A DNA stretch of 64,000 bases, taken from contig CM043953.1 in assembly GCA_014529385.2 (NCBI GenBank), positions 82,156,338 through 82,220,337 on the forward strand, given 5' to 3'. Positions 50,247 to 63,144 of the stretch are shown piece after piece; position 1 is the first letter of the stretch, and every line of letters begins with the position of its first letter. The notes below the pieces were generated by a model, which was not told the origin of the DNA, made no database searches, and was given only the letters and a program-made list of their open reading frames with translations. A program made the position numbers and the translations under genes. The stretch comes from Adiantum capillus-veneris (Eukaryota > Streptophyta > Polypodiopsida > Polypodiales > Pteridaceae).

Positions 50247-50628
50247 TTCTCCCCTCTGCCTCTTTCAATAACTATAATCTCACCCAACGCTGACAATGCT
50301 GGCAAGTAGCAATGCTTAATCTCTTCTTGTCGACAACGCTAGCGGGGTAAAAATGTTCATAGCTTAGAAACTATAACGCTTAACTTATTAATGCCTAAAA
50401 TGTAATGTTTACTTGAAGAGATTACAAACAACATTAATGTGAAGAGAACACATGTAGTTTGCAATGGGGTAATGCTGATGGTTGAGAAAAACGAAGGCAG
50501 TGCTGCTGGTTGAGATGAGGGCTTTGGGTGCAGCTCAACACTGGTGGTTGAGATGAGGGCTATGTGATGAGGGGTTTCAATGCTAGTGGTTGAGATGAGG
50601 GTTGTGGGTGAAAATGAGGGCTTTGAGG

Positions 50629-50930
<302 letters not shown>

Positions 50931-50949
50931 AGGTTTTCCAAAGGTTTAT

Positions 50950-52080
50950 AGTAGAAAAGTGTATGATTACACTTTCAAGGAAGACAAGGCATGGGCTATC
51001 ATGGCAAAAGACATTCTTGATAAGGCTACACTCTTCTCTAAAGGTGACCGGTGGAAAGGATTAGAGGTACACGACAAGCTATTCTCTCCTTGGTGGTCCA
51101 TCCTAAGTCTAGGAGGCACAACAAGCGAGTTAGTTTGGAAGTTTACTAGAGCTTTGGAGGCGCTGGAATTGGGAGATGAAAAGAGGTATTTTAAAAATTC
51201 CATTACTCACTGGTCCCCTTGGCTCTCTAAAGCGGGTAGTATCCAGCTAAACCCGTTCTAGAGAGAGAGATAGCTAGAAGATCAATAATAAAGATCTCAG
51301 ACATCTTGGCCAGTTTTGGGACAACAACAATGTGAGTTGGAAAAAGCAGACCAACTGGCTATCCAGCTTCACCTAAATGGGACTGAAATATTGCTGGTCT
51401 TCAAAATATTAGAGGGGCTTGACAGTTACTATATGTTGGTGTGCAAGTCCGTGTATGAGTAGAAAACTTGGCGGTGGCATGAGAGCTGGAACTTTTGTAA
51501 ACCAAAAACCAAGGACATCTACCATGCTCTAATGATCTTGACTGATTGGTTCTCCCCCCTCAACAATTTGTGGGGAAAACAATGGCCGGAGGCAAGGTGG
51601 GATGGTGATAGAAAATAACATTTGGAAGCCGCAATGGCCGCTGACAATGAAGATCTTTCTTTGGAAGGTGTTATGGGGGGCTATGCCGACTGAAGCATAG
51701 AAGGGATATGATCCAATAGATGTTCAGGTTGCAAAACAACTTGTGAGTACCTCCCTCACCTGTTCAAGGAGTGTAGTGGCATGGCAAAGGAAGACGTGCA
51801 AATGGGTACAAAGACCTAGAAAATAGGGTTCTTCAAGAACAACCTATTCCTTGGAGGGATAGTGACGAAAATCCAAGTGTTACTAGTTTGCATGCAAGTC
51901 ATTAAATTCTACCGTTTTAAGCAAATATGGAAGGGCAAGAAATGTCGGGTCTTTGAGAATAGTCTCTCTACTACCAATTTCATGAAGATCGTGCAAGAAA
52001 GCAAGAATCAATTGTATCCATTGGTAGAAGGAAGGTCTCAGACGAGTGGTATAGGGCCATTAACTCCATTTTGACGGAAT
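50950..52080 (+). pseudogene. L1-type LINE remnant, plus strand, related to the one at 48.8-49.7 kb
   Basis: From 50959 an open frame (about 100 residues) reads KAWAIMAKDILDKATLFSKG, SPWWSILSLGG and TSELVWKFTRALEALELGD. Further on, broken frames match the minus-strand LINE: WFSPLNNLWGKQWPEARWDG (about 51548-51605), MKIFLWKVLWGAMPTEA (about 51650-51700), CKWVQRPRK, then IQVLLVCMQVIKFYRFKQIW and FMKIVQESKNQLYPL (51862-52030). The zinc-binding cysteines are lost and many stops are present. It is older than the minus-strand copy. Confidence 0.8.
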
Positions 52081-52957
52081 AGCATGAATATGGGTAGGTT
52101 TTTGCCTCTTGGTGAAGCCCAATAGCTTGTTGATGTAATACAAAATCCCTCAAGGCTCGACATGACCTTGAGGGTATGTTGATGGACAAGGGGTACATGC
52201 TTTTTACATGGAAGCCATAACCAAATACATTCACAAACCAAAAAGAAATTGACCCATTATTAAACATACATAACCATCCAAATCATAGCGTGTGGATGCA
52301 ACCACATAGATGCCCCCTCACTGAGCATCCGGTGCCCACACACAAATCAACCAGAAGCTAAATACAAATAGAGGAAACAAGAACATGCAAAAGAACCATT
52401 AGAGCAGGTCCACTTAGAAGGTGCCATACCACTCAAGATCCTCCATGCTAGCAAAATCACCAATAATATCCAACCCCTCTCCCTCCCCCCTCCCTCTCCT
52501 CTTCCTCCATCACTCTTTTCCTTCGTTACTTACTTAGAATCAATCCATGGTGCTCAATGACATCACAAGCTATGTTCCTCCACCACAAGTTTACATATGC
52601 ACTTGCCCATGGATCTTGCGCCAAAGGCCACATGCGTGGGTGAGAAAAGATCATCACAAGAACACAGCTGGTGACGCCATAATGTATATTTCCACATCTT
52701 TTAGTTTAAATTGGGTGCAAATACTTGCAAATTAGTACAAAATATACTTAGCACGTTTATATGTTGAACTCATGCATGTTTTTGTTTGAACAGGTCTCTA
52801 AAAGCAAGGCATCGTACAAGGTGGAATTTTATGATGTTGGTTGAGTGGTCTTCATGACAAGGTTCAAGTTAATTGAATGACATGACTCTTCTAAAGTGGC
52901 ACAAAGCTCTACTAGAGTAAAGCCATTGTATAGTGGGAATGTGGCTCTCCCACTACA
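52081..52957. other. Unannotated stretch before element H
   Basis: No gene. A CT-rich segment lies at about 52470-52510. A word GCATGCTTTTTACATGGAA near 52196-52214 also occurs near 48106-48124, but no larger repeat could be traced. Confidence 0.45.
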
Positions 52958-53101
52958 TGTCATGCCAAGGGTAGGAACATGCACGGCCAAGGACCAGGAC
53001 GGACATGCAGTCAAGGGGGTCCTTATATTTAGTAGGCCAAGGGTCTATATAGGGCATGGCTGGGTGGTGATGAGCATGGTCCAGTCCCCTCTGTTCTTAC
53101 A
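52958..53101 (+). repeat. 5' LTR of element H
   Basis: 144 bases, TG..CA ends, TATA-like CTATATAGG near 53045. Confidence 0.94.
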
Positions 53102-53114
53102 TTGGTATCAGAGC
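53102..53114 (+). promoter_or_regulatory. Primer-binding site of element H
   Basis: TTGGTATCAGAGC follows the LTR directly, a perfect initiator tRNA-Met match over 12 bases. Confidence 0.93.
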
Positions 53115-53148
53115 TCAGTGGAGAAGGGGGAGGAAGAAGAAGGAGTCA

Positions 53149-53190
53149 TGGAGGAGCTTGCAAGGCAAGCACTTCTTGCCATGGATCTTT

Positions 53191-53193
<3 letters not shown>
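53149..53193 (+). pseudogene. Possible vestigial gag start of element H
   Basis: An ATG 47 bases after the PBS opens MEELARQALLAMDL and stops, just before a TC microsatellite (53191-53227). The position fits a gag start, but only 14 codons are open and no gag homology can be shown. Confidence 0.35.
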
Positions 53194-53232
<39 letters not shown>

Positions 53233-56200
53233 GCCTTGAGGAAAGCAGTTGGCCAGAGGGGTTGTATGCAAGCTTTCATGCTTCTCTCAATCGATGCTAT
53301 GGAAGTCGACAGAGGACAGGGGTCACAAAGGAAGTTCGGGTACTCATAAAGAGCGGATGTTGGGCTTGTTGAGGTCGCCCGACCGTGCTGGTAAACTTTC
53401 GACACAAGGGCTCACCCTGGTTGGGCCTGCAGTGACGAGCCTCTCCTCTTCTTCATCGGTGCACATAGGCGGCCACCATAGCTGTGCAGGTGTTGATATT
53501 TTTAAAGATTGGCCTTCACACTTGGCCAACTCCTTGGACATTACAAGGAGGGGTTCCTGCCAATCAAACTTTGAGATCATCCACCGACCATGCACGGTTT
53601 CTGCAAGGCATCCAAGGTGGTCTTCGAGCATATTAGGGGCTGCCATGAGCACTGTATTCATCGTCGGTCTGCTGTGAAATTGTACACGTCTTTACCACTT
53701 GATCAAAGACAACGAGACTCTTGGATTTCAAAGAACGATGTGAGGACCAAGGCAGATAAAGGTCTTGTTAGCATTCACAATTGGGAAGCCAATGACAAGG
53801 TCATGTCTTCCAGCATGGAGCAATCCCGACAAGGAGATTACGACAAGGATGATGTTATTGGTTGATTCAAGATGCGTTGATTGAGGTAAATTAAGAGTTT
53901 TGTTATCAAAATTTCATGTGAGCAAGGCTTATCACAGATATACAACACCAAACAAGCAAGGCTGCAATCGACAAGGATATACCCTACCATGGTAAGGACC
54001 ATGGTTACAGCTACAACAAGTCCTCAAGCACGACTCGAGAGTCAACATAGATCATCGCCAAGGTATGCAGTACCTTCTTTTTGGTTTGATCACGCTTTCA
54101 AACATGCTATGTAGCTCTTGCATGCAGGCACAAGCACAGCTTCCGTACGCGGTCAACTTTTTTCCACTGCTTTGTTTGCAAAGAACCACTGTTTGGTTGA
54201 GGGATCAACATCGAGCATGGCTTGAGTACACAATACTTCGACAACACACGTTTGTTGGCGGTTGAATGTTAATGCAAAGGCAAAAGAAACTAGAACTTAC
54301 AGGGATCGGCACGGCCGATAACTCTTACTGCTCGAGGGTACAAAGTTGTTTGGCATGATCGCTTCTTTGTCGATTCAACAAAGCTCTTTTCCTCACGTCT
54401 AGGCTTGATTGATGATGAAAAATATGTTCCGCATGGCCGACTATTTGTCACCATTTGCAACAGCTGGCGGTAGATGTGATTCCGGATCTCTCGCATAGTG
54501 ATTTTCCAAGTACTGACATGATGGCACTTTGCAAGTATTTATGAAGGATCTTTTAGTATGCATGAAGCCAAGGGGCATTCATTATCTATTGGAAGCCATG
54601 GCTATGAGCGAGTCTGCTTTTTTCCCTCTGGGGTATACTATGAGCACGGGGAATGTATATGATACATACGCCAACTCTCTCTTGTGCAACACAAATGGCT
54701 ATGATCTACATTTGAGTGAGCTTTTCTTTCAACATCTCCAGACAATTGGTTACAACAGGATGACCAGGTTAGACCGTGTTCAATATTGTTTTTTTCCCAT
54801 GTTTATACATTTACATTGGAAATTAATGCTTTTGTGCAAAGCAAGATTCTTTGACAATTTTACATGAAGCAAGGCTTCTCCCTTGTGCCAAGGTACTGCC
54901 CAATGACTTGGAATCATGGGCAGTGGCACACGAGTTTGAAAAACTGGCAAAATAGGGCATATCACCTCACTGAATTCATACAGGTTTAGACTGTGCAAGG
55001 CACTAATGGTTTTGGCTCTCATGTTTGAGGCCATCAGTCTCACCAAGGGCTTAAAAATTTGTATGGAAGGCATGCTAACCAGGTGGCATGAATTCCACCG
55101 CTTCAGAGATTACGCTTCTGCTATCACACCAGACACTGTGTCATGGAAAAACAAAGTTCTGGATTGTTTAGATTTTTGGTTGTTGTCAACGCACAATACC
55201 ACTAAATGGAACCTAAATCTAGGACTTATTTCATAGGCAAAGTGCCATATTAAGTCATTTTTGTAAAGTCACAAACCCATACATGGTAAGTGGGTCAAGC
55301 TGTGGCTTGTGTTTTCTGTTCCCTCTCTCGATGAGAGCGTTATACAGGTAGATTGTAGCATGCTTATAGGATAAGTTGCAAGTCAGGCATAAGAGGCGTT
55401 AGAGCACACAGATTGGGCAAAAGGGCAGATTGGGCAAAAGGGCACATCATATACAAACTTGTCACTTAAGGAAAGTTCCTCAGTCCAACATTTTTTCTCT
55501 CTCTCTCTTTTTCTTATTTCTCTCCATGAATAATGAAAACTTTCTACGGAGTTTTTGATACATATTTTGTTTGGGAGTTAGCCTGAGCCAAGGTGCTCTA
55601 ACTCTCAGCTAGAAATTGGAGAAGATGCCCTCTACATTAATCTTCATCATTTCGTCAATTGAACACTAATTGCCATAAGGACTATGAGCCACACACACTG
55701 GCTAAGAGTCATTGTCAGATCTCGGGTATGACCCAAATGTTGGCATTCCTTGGGTGATTGTTCTTAAGATTGAACAGATCTACCCACGGGACTACACAAT
55801 GACGTTTATGGACAAGCAAGAGTCTTGCCATTACGGATGTTTATGGTGTCATTTTTGCACGACGTGGTTTCAATGCGACACTCAAGTTGAGTTTTTGATA
55901 ACCATAAACTCAACTCAACTGATTTCTACCACGCATTCTAGATGGAACATACCGTTGCAACATCATGGATATCCATAAGAGCTAGGCTTTCCACTTGTGT
56001 GGATCTCTTGCTCTCTCTCTATAGCACTATGAGTGTCTATGGACGCATTGTTTTGGGGTAAGACCCCACGGGTGCTTGCTAAATCACCCCATACAAATGG
56101 AGGATCACAGTTTGATCTATTCCCGCTACACTTTCAAGGAAAGCATTCCACAATCTACCACATGGTAGCGGACAAATTCAACTTTTTGAGTTGATTCTCA

Positions 56201-58040
56201 TAATTCTGTACACGGTTAACTATGTTGGTTACCGTTATCTGCTAGTTGAGCAATTTCTCCAAAGGGCCTTACCAAGGGGTTTGACTACGTAGATTCTACC
56301 CAACGGGCTTGGATTGCCAAGGGAACACCCTGGGCTTCTTGTGCAATGTTGCTTGGTTTTTTCACAGGTACATTTGAATACGGGTAACTGAACTTTCAGT
56401 TCAATCCCCAGGGCCATGCCAAGGGCATGTCGGAACCAGTATTTTGGGCCGTAGTGTCCAATATACATTATGCTGTTATTAATCCACTTCCCGGATTTGA
56501 TTTGGCACATGTTGTCACATAGGATACAACATGATCTAGGGACTCAAGGAGTTCAGTTTAGCCAGTGTGGAGCAATGAATGAGGGTCCCTCTCACTCTTG
56601 TCGCGCAGAGTGTTTAAAGTTACCTCCACACACAAGTACATCTTGTACTTGAAGGATTTTTTTTTTAAAAACATCCTTACATGAGACATATTCCACATGT
56701 GGAGAATATGAGTCTTTGGACTGACACTGGCGCCCATTATTTCAAGTATGTGTCACGACAAAGTCCCTCGGTGCTAGTCAAATCTGTTTTCTAGACCATT
56801 TTTAGCACGATGTATCAGGAGAAATTTTGGTGGCAAAAAATTATCGGATACTTAGAATGGCTTGTTAAAGTACAAGTGCTGCTAAACAACATTACAGATG
56901 GTTGTTTTACATATAGAAAGTCTATGAGTTGTTCATGAAAAAGTTTCATTGTTTGTACCTAGAAGTGATCACTCTTTCACCTCCTATTATGGTTCAGACA
57001 TTTCAGCAAGACTTGCAAATGATTGCAACTAAAAGTATTTAGTTTCTTTCCAGAACTATTTACTTTCCTCTTCAATGTGTGCTAGGCGCATCACATTTGC
57101 CATAAGTATTGGCAAGGATCACCATGTATATACAGGTTTGGATCTGTTTTTTGCTAAATGCATGCACACTAGGTGTTATGGGCCCTAGTGTTTAGCAAAG
57201 GCTGATTTGGAACGACATTCATATTCATCAAGTTTTTGCTTATGAAGCAGTTTGCACTCTTTGTGCAGTATCTTGAGATTACTTTTGGGTCTACCAATCA
57301 CCAATAGAGGTCATGGCTCAGTTTGAGTGCTTGTGGATTTTTTGAGTTAACCACGATGGTTATTCAGGATATTGTTGAATCCTCAACAATATTGTACGAT
57401 ATTGTGATCACCGTTTATTAGTCATCTGGGCTGACTGTCTGTAAATCATGGGGAAACACCTCAGTACTGTCAGTTATCCAAGGGGATAGGCAGATTACAA
57501 AGTGTAATCTTTGGCTGAAGGATATACAAAGTGCGTATGTTAGCACCAAGCAATCCAATTAGTAAGCATTTAATGCTCTACTTGGAGTTTGCTTACCATA
57601 AGTTAAAGCATGTTTGCGACTAGGTGTAGTCTCTTCATGTATAAATCAAGTTCTCAACCTTGAACACTAGTGATGGTGGGGTTGTTTACTGCTGAAATTG
57701 GAAAACAAGTCAAGGACTTAAACTTGGCTGATGAGTTATGTTAGCAAGTTACTTTCATGGAAAGTGAAAAGAGGTACTCTTTAGGGTACATCTTTGTGTG
57801 ATAACTCGCTTTGCATACTTATGTGTGTTGTAAATGGAGCCTACACACTATGATTGGATAGGAATCGGTAACACAAGATGGTTACAAATGGACAACAATG
57901 TGGAAAATCAAGATGTTACTCTTGGTTTCATTGAACCTCCTGTTGAGCCATGTTCCGGTCAACCAAACATCTGGATCCATGAAGGATGCCACTCTAGACA
58001 AATTAGTGTATCATCACTCTTGTTTTCGAGGATAAAAACG

Positions 58041-58060
58041 CTTCTCCAAGGGGGGAGGAA
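58041..58060 (+). promoter_or_regulatory. Polypurine tract of element H
   Basis: CTTCTCCAAGGGGGGAGGAA abuts the 3' LTR. Confidence 0.88.
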
Positions 58061-58204
58061 TGTCATGCCAAGGGTAGGACCAGGCACGGCCAAGGGCCAG
58101 GACGGACATGCAGTCAAGGGGGTCCCTATATTTAGCAGGCCAAGGGTGTATATAGGGCATGGCTGGGTGGTGATGAGCCTGGTCCAGTCCCCTCTGTTCT
58201 TACA
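58061..58204 (+). repeat. 3' LTR of element H
   Basis: 144 bases, same ends as the 5' LTR; followed by the target duplication CTACA. Confidence 0.94.
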
Positions 58205-58570
58205 CTACACGAAGAACCATTATGCTAACATGGGGGGATCCCTACCAGGACAATACTACAACTTTACATGAGCAAGACATCCTTTTCTAACATGGGGGCA
58301 GCCCCACCAAAGATATTTTTATGTAATAGGTCACATGAAGCATACCATGTCATGGAATGGATTCAAGAACTCTGACTACATTATCCCTTGTAAACTATTC
58401 ATGAATGTATGTTGATCAAAGTCACTGAGAAGAAATTTGGACTTTATTGTTTGTTCTTGTATAAAAGCACTCTAGCTCTACCATATTTTGAGCTTGTTGG
58501 CAAGTAAACAAGATTTGTAATCATTTAAAGTGTAAATTTGTTTTTGTTTTAGTAAGATTGTACACAAGAA

Positions 58571-58665
58571 CTTGAACAGAAGAACCTGGATGAGCATGGC
58601 AAGACCTTGTAATTATTTGGGATGATTAATATAATTCATTCACAATTGTGAGTTTTGCTAAAAAA
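58571..58665 (+). mobile_element. 5'-truncated LINE tail with 16-base target duplications
   Basis: The insert ends in TGTGAGTTTTGCTAAAAAA. It matches the 3' tail of the LINE at 48832-49735 (minus): GAGCATGRCAARACCTTGTA, then ATATAATTCAYTCA and TTGTGAGTTTTGC. It is flanked by AGATTGTACACAAGAA (58555-58570) and AGACTGTACACAAGAA (58666-58681), one mismatch in 16. Truncation, poly-A and long target repeats are the signature of L1 target-primed insertion. Confidence 0.85.
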
Positions 58666-58681
58666 AGACTGTACACAAGAA

Positions 58682-59443
58682 GACGGGATAAAGGAGAAGA
58701 TATCTACATATGGGGTTTAAGGAATAAAAATTGGTGAAATTCCCACCATGAACTTGTGACATCAAGACTAAATATCACATTGTTGAAACAATTATGTCGC
58801 TTGATCATTTGTCAAGGTACCATATCTCTCCTTGAGCATTTCGATTTTAGTCATCATGGGGGTCTTGGGAGGGGGGGAGGGGGGTTTGAATTTTCAAAGT
58901 TTTGGCAATAAATTTTATTTGAAGAAAATTTTAGTCGTTTCAGATTTTATGAGTTCATTCTAATTGTTTTCCTTCAGTTTCAAATTTTGACCCGGGGTAC
59001 TTTTTGGGAGCCACTCTTGAAGGTGTTAGGTCGAGATTTTAGGAAACTTTTGTATTTAGAAAATGTGGCCCTTAACATAAGAAAAACATTGATTCTTTGA
59101 GTATTTCAGTTTCCATGGTTTTAATGCTCATTGAAGCCCGCAGAGTAAGGAAGAAGTTAGAAATGTCTATTTTATCATTTTTGTAGAAATTGCCAGCTTG
59201 CAAGTTGATTTCTGAAGAATCTAAGTAGGATATGATTTTTTAGCATCACATGATGGTCAAAGGGCACAACGAGATGAATAAATTGATGTGAGACAAGTCC
59301 GAACAGATTCGAAGCCGATTGAGAGCTACAAGCTGTTGAAAACAGCCTAAAAATTTGGGACTTAAAAAAAGAAAAAACCAAAAAAAGAAATTTAACAACA
59401 AAAATCACAAGGGTGCATAGAATGGCCAAATAGGGGTCCCTGT
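58682..59443. other. Unannotated stretch before copia element I
   Basis: Non-coding. It includes a G-rich run (58858-58887, GGGAGGGGGGGAGGGGGG). Confidence 0.5.
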
Positions 59444-59669
59444 TGTTGGAATTAGGTTGCAGAGAAACGTACACAGCTTGGAGAAGGCAAAGGAAGCTCA
59501 AGGCACACAATAGAGAGTATGTTACTTAGTGTGCAATGGAAAGATGGATAGCCCTAGAGTGATGGGCGTATATACAATGCTTGGGGGAAAAAACCTCCTA
59601 AAGAGGGAAAAAATGCCCCGGCGGTCCTAGTGTGTTCACACACATCACTACCACATGTATATGGTTACA
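59444..59669 (-). repeat. 3' LTR of copia element I (226 bases)
   Basis: The minus strand reads TGTAACCATATACATGTGG at the start and CCTAATTCCAACA at the end. A polypurine stretch (CTCCAGGGGGGATT) precedes it at 59670-59683. The left border is tentative because the 5' LTR is not in the window. Confidence 0.75.
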
Positions 59670-59744
59670 AATCCCCCCTGGAGTGATGTGGTGAACGAGA
59701 GCTGGCACATGAGTAAAGGAAAGTGCCATGCCCTGAGGACATGA

Positions 59745-61300
59745 TCAGTCCAGAAAGGGGAGTAAGCCCAAAGCTTTGTGGAAAGCTTCAAGCTTCTCAA
59801 GAGACAATGCCTTTGTGAAAAGATCTGCAAGGTTGTTCTGTGTTGGCACATAAGCCAAGTTGATCTCTCTTGTTGAGCGCCTCTCCCTGACATAGTGGTA
59901 ATGCACCTCAATGTGATTTGTGCGAGCATGAAAAACTGGGTTCCTCGCAACTGCCAATGCGCTCTGACTGTTAGTGTAGATAGTGTTGGCAGTGACACCC
60001 AAATCAGCCAAAAGCAGTTTGAGCCATACACACTCAACCGTGGCTGTGAAGACTACCTTGTACTCAGTCTCAGAACTCAAAGTGGCCACAACAGGTTGCT
60101 TCTTGCTCAACCATGATATACATGAACTACCAAGCATGAAACAAAAACCACTTGTGGACACTCGCGTGTCAAAACAACCAGCCCAATCTGAGTCCGAAAA
60201 AGCATGTAAGTCTGGCGGCAATGATCCCCCCTTGGGATAAAACAAGCCAAGATGTAAAGTGCCACTAAGGTAGTGGAAAATCCTCTTGACAGCCTGCCAA
60301 TGCTTAGACTCTGGGTATGCATAAATGTGCTGACCTGTGAGACTGCAAACTGAATATCTGGCCTCGTGTTGCATACATAAATGAGGCAGCCAAGAACAGT
60401 TTGGTAAAGAGTGCCATTAGCAGGATCACCAACATCATGTAGACTTAACTTCAAACCTGTTTCCATGGGAGTGGCAATAGGTTTGCAATCCTCAAGTCCA
60501 AACTTACATAGCAATGTCTTTATGTAACTTTTTTGACACAAGGCAATACCACCATCACACTGCTTAAACTGTATACCCAAGTAATGATGCAACAATGCCA
60601 AATCTTTCATCTTAAAAGTAGCATTCAAATCAGCCTTAAATTCAGCAATATGTCTCTCATTTGGTCCAGTGATCAACAAATCATCGACATAAAGAACCAC
60701 AATGAAAGGTACATCACCCTCACGCTTTACATACAATGTGCTTTCTGTTGGACTGTTACGAAAGCCTCGTTTAACCAAATGAGTGTTAGCTTTCTCATAC
60801 CAAGCACGAGGAGATTGCTTCAACCCATACAAAACCTTCTTACATCTGCACACTTTGTCCTCTTGTCCTTTTATGACAAAATCGCGAGGCTGCGTTACAT
60901 AAACTTCCTCAAATATGTCACCATTCAAGAGAGCAGTAACAATGTCTGATTGATGTACATCCCAACCAAAATGAGTTGCCAATGCACATAGAAAATGCAC
61001 AATAGTCATACGATAAGTGGGAGCAAAAGTCTCTTCATAATCTATGCCTTTTTGCTGTGCATAACCCTTTGCAACAAGTCGAGCCTTATGGTGATCGATC
61101 TCACCATCCGGTTTGCGTTTCAACTTGTAAACCCACTTCGTACCAATGGCCTTTTTGCCAGGAGGCAAATCACATAAAGTCCATGTGTCATTTTCTATAA
61201 GTGCATCATATTCTGATTGCATGGCAGCCATCCAATTTTCTAATTTCTGTGCTTCATCAAAAGACAGGCTCCTCAACATCATGTAAACAGGCCCAGCCAA
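59745..61300 (-). pseudogene. Reverse transcriptase and RNase H of copia element I
   Basis: The RT frame (61300-60107) reads [93 protein letters not shown], catalytic YVDDLLITGP, FKMKDLALLHHYLGIQF and NTRPDIQFAVSQVS. A frameshift near 60350 leads into RNase H (60374-59745): ESKHWQAVKRIFHYL, DSDWAGCFDTRVSTSGFCFM, SKKQPVVATLSSETEYKVVF, HIEVHYHYVRE and NNLADLFTKALSLEKL. One frameshift separates two otherwise long frames. The upstream part (61645-61337) is the linker between integrase and RT. Confidence 0.9.
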
Positions 61301-61625
61301 AGCACAACAATCTGATGCATAAGATGCATGGCGAGATCATGAACGAGTATGACTAGACAAAGGTGCATGCAATTTACTGTCACACAAAGTGTGCACCAAC
61401 CATTTTGGCATACCTCTAGCCTGCTCATTTTCAGCCCTTTCCTCATCAAGTTCATCATGTATGTCTGCATCAGTAATAGACTGATCTGTAACATTTTCAG
61501 AAACCCCCATAGGCTGTACATTTGCCTCATTGGAAATTACATTCGTATTTCCACCATTGAAAAGAGGCAACAACGTGTCATAAATGTCCTGTGAGCTTAC
61601 ATTACTAACTCTACGACAGCAAGGG

Positions 61626-62560
61626 CTAAACAAAATCTTCCACAAACACTACATCCGGTGAAACCAGAATACGTTTTGTTTGCAGATGATACAACCTGTA
61701 ACCTTTGCTTTCAGCACTATAGCCAACAAAAATACATTTGACAGCCTTATCATCCAATTTTCTGCGCTGTGTTTGTGGCACCAAATCATATGCCAAACAG
61801 TCAAAAACACGCATGTGCTCAATAGAAGGCTTTCTATCATGCCATGCTTCATATGGAGTAATAGACTGCAAAGCTTTCGTAGGACACCTGTTAAGTACAT
61901 AAGTGGCACACATGATGGCCTCAAGCCAAAAATAATGCGGCAAAGCTTGACTTTTGACCATACATCGTGCCATTTCCGTAAGTGACCTATTTTTCCTCTC
62001 AGCAACACCATTTTGCTGAGGTGTATAAGGAACTGTACATTGGTGTTTTATCCCACGACTAGCCAGAAATGCATTAAATTCATGAGACATATACTCCCCC
62101 CCTCGATCGGAACGAAGGGTGCCCATAGTACATTTTGAGACATTTTCAGCCATAGCCAGAAATTGTTTGAAGCACATAAAAACTTCAGACTTCGCTTTAA
62201 GCGAAAATACCCATTCATGCGTGGGAGTAATTATCAATGAAAGTCACATAATTGCTCAAGGACGGAGTTTGCATGGGCCCAAAAACATCACTATGCACAA
62301 GCTGCAACCTGCATGTGCCCCAAACTGAACCATCCTTTCGAAACTTAGAACGTTGCATCTTACCCAAAATACAGCCTTCACAAACATGTTTGACTGGTGC
62401 TTCAAGAGGCGGCAAAGAAGCAACCATATCAGATTTCTGCAAACGCAGCAAACTGAAAATATTCAGATGACCAAAACGTGCATGTCAAAGTTTTGTATCT
62501 GAAATAGCCCTTGAATCTGCAACAGAATTTGCAAAATTTTGTCCACACTTGTCATACGAA
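61626..62560 (-). pseudogene. Integrase of copia element I
   Basis: The zinc site and first catalytic Asp are in 62560-62215 (ARFGHLNIFSLLRLQKSDM, HVCEGCILGKMQRSKFR, QLVHSDVFGPMQT). After a frame change near 62220 the core continues in 62237-61626: EWVFSLKAKSEVFMCFKQFL, LRSDRGGEYMSHEFNAFL (second Asp), TVPYTPQQNGVAERKNRSLT (Glu), TPYEAWHDRKPSIEHMRVFD and KCIFVGYSAESKGYRLY. The D-D-E residues are all present. Confidence 0.9.
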
Positions 62561-63144
62561 GTGAGCTTATACAGCCCACGGCACAAAAGGCCAGACGCAA
62601 CAATTTCATCACCAAAACTGAGATCATGAACTGTACATCTGTCATCCAAAAATTTGACTACAAGTCCAGGTCTAGCAAGTGAAGATACAAACAAAAGATT
62701 CTTCTTGATCCCAGGTACATAAAGTGCGTCAACAAGTGTGAATGAACTTCCATTTGCAGCAGTGAGCACAATCTTTCCAACACCCTGAACCGGATAAGAG
62801 GCATTGTTGGCACAAGTGACTAAATTCCCATGAGGGATAGACTCGAGAGAGGTAAACAATTCATGATGTGAGGTAATGTGCTTTGTAGCACCACTGTCGA
62901 AATACCACACATGTGAATCTGGAGCAACTGACAAGCATGCATGATGGACAGCTGGATTATAAGTGCACTCTGCGCTAAAAGCCCATTTTGCATCAACATC
63001 AGCAACACAGTCTCCTTTCACAGAAAACTCAACAATGGCTGCATTTGTAGTGGAACCACTCTCTTTCTTCTTAGCCTCTTTGGCCTTCAACTTAGGACAC
63101 GACTTGATCAAGTGACCATTAGCTTTACAATAATGGAAACACAT
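62485..63144 (-). pseudogene. Zinc knuckle and protease of copia element I
   Basis: A 219-residue frame. It opens in the gag knuckle (CFHYCKANGHLIKSCPKLKA; C-x3-C, so the first spacing is one residue too long unless a frame change lies there). Protease: HVWYFDSGATKHITSHHELF (DSG intact) and YPVQGVGKIVLTAANGSSFT, then ALYVPGIKKNLLFVSSLARP. It leads into the pre-integrase region. Confidence 0.87.

Larger units (their letters stand above)
52958..58204 (+). mobile_element. Element H: complete LTR retrotransposon, 144-base LTRs, apparently non-coding interior
   Basis: LTRs are 52958-53101 and 58061-58204, both exactly 144 bases and differing at 7 positions (95.1% identity). They begin TGTCATGCCAAGGG and end CTGTTCTTACA. 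Perfect target duplications CTACA lie at 52953-52957 and 58205-58209. The PBS TTGGTATCAGAGC starts at 53102 and the polypurine tract CTCCAAGGGGGGAGGAA ends at 58060, so the orientation is plus. Each LTR has a CTATATAGGGC or GTATATAGGGC TATA box. The 4.96-kb interior shows no gag, protease, RT, RNase H or integrase words in any frame I checked; the longest frame is 142 residues (53249-53677) without a motif. It therefore looks non-autonomous, with TRIM-like LTRs but a LARD-sized interior. Confidence 0.93.

Noticed and set aside
53249-53677. 142-codon frame in element H as a gene
   Set aside because: It is the longest frame of the interior but has no gag or other motif, overlaps an antisense frame of similar length, and its start lies in unremarkable context.
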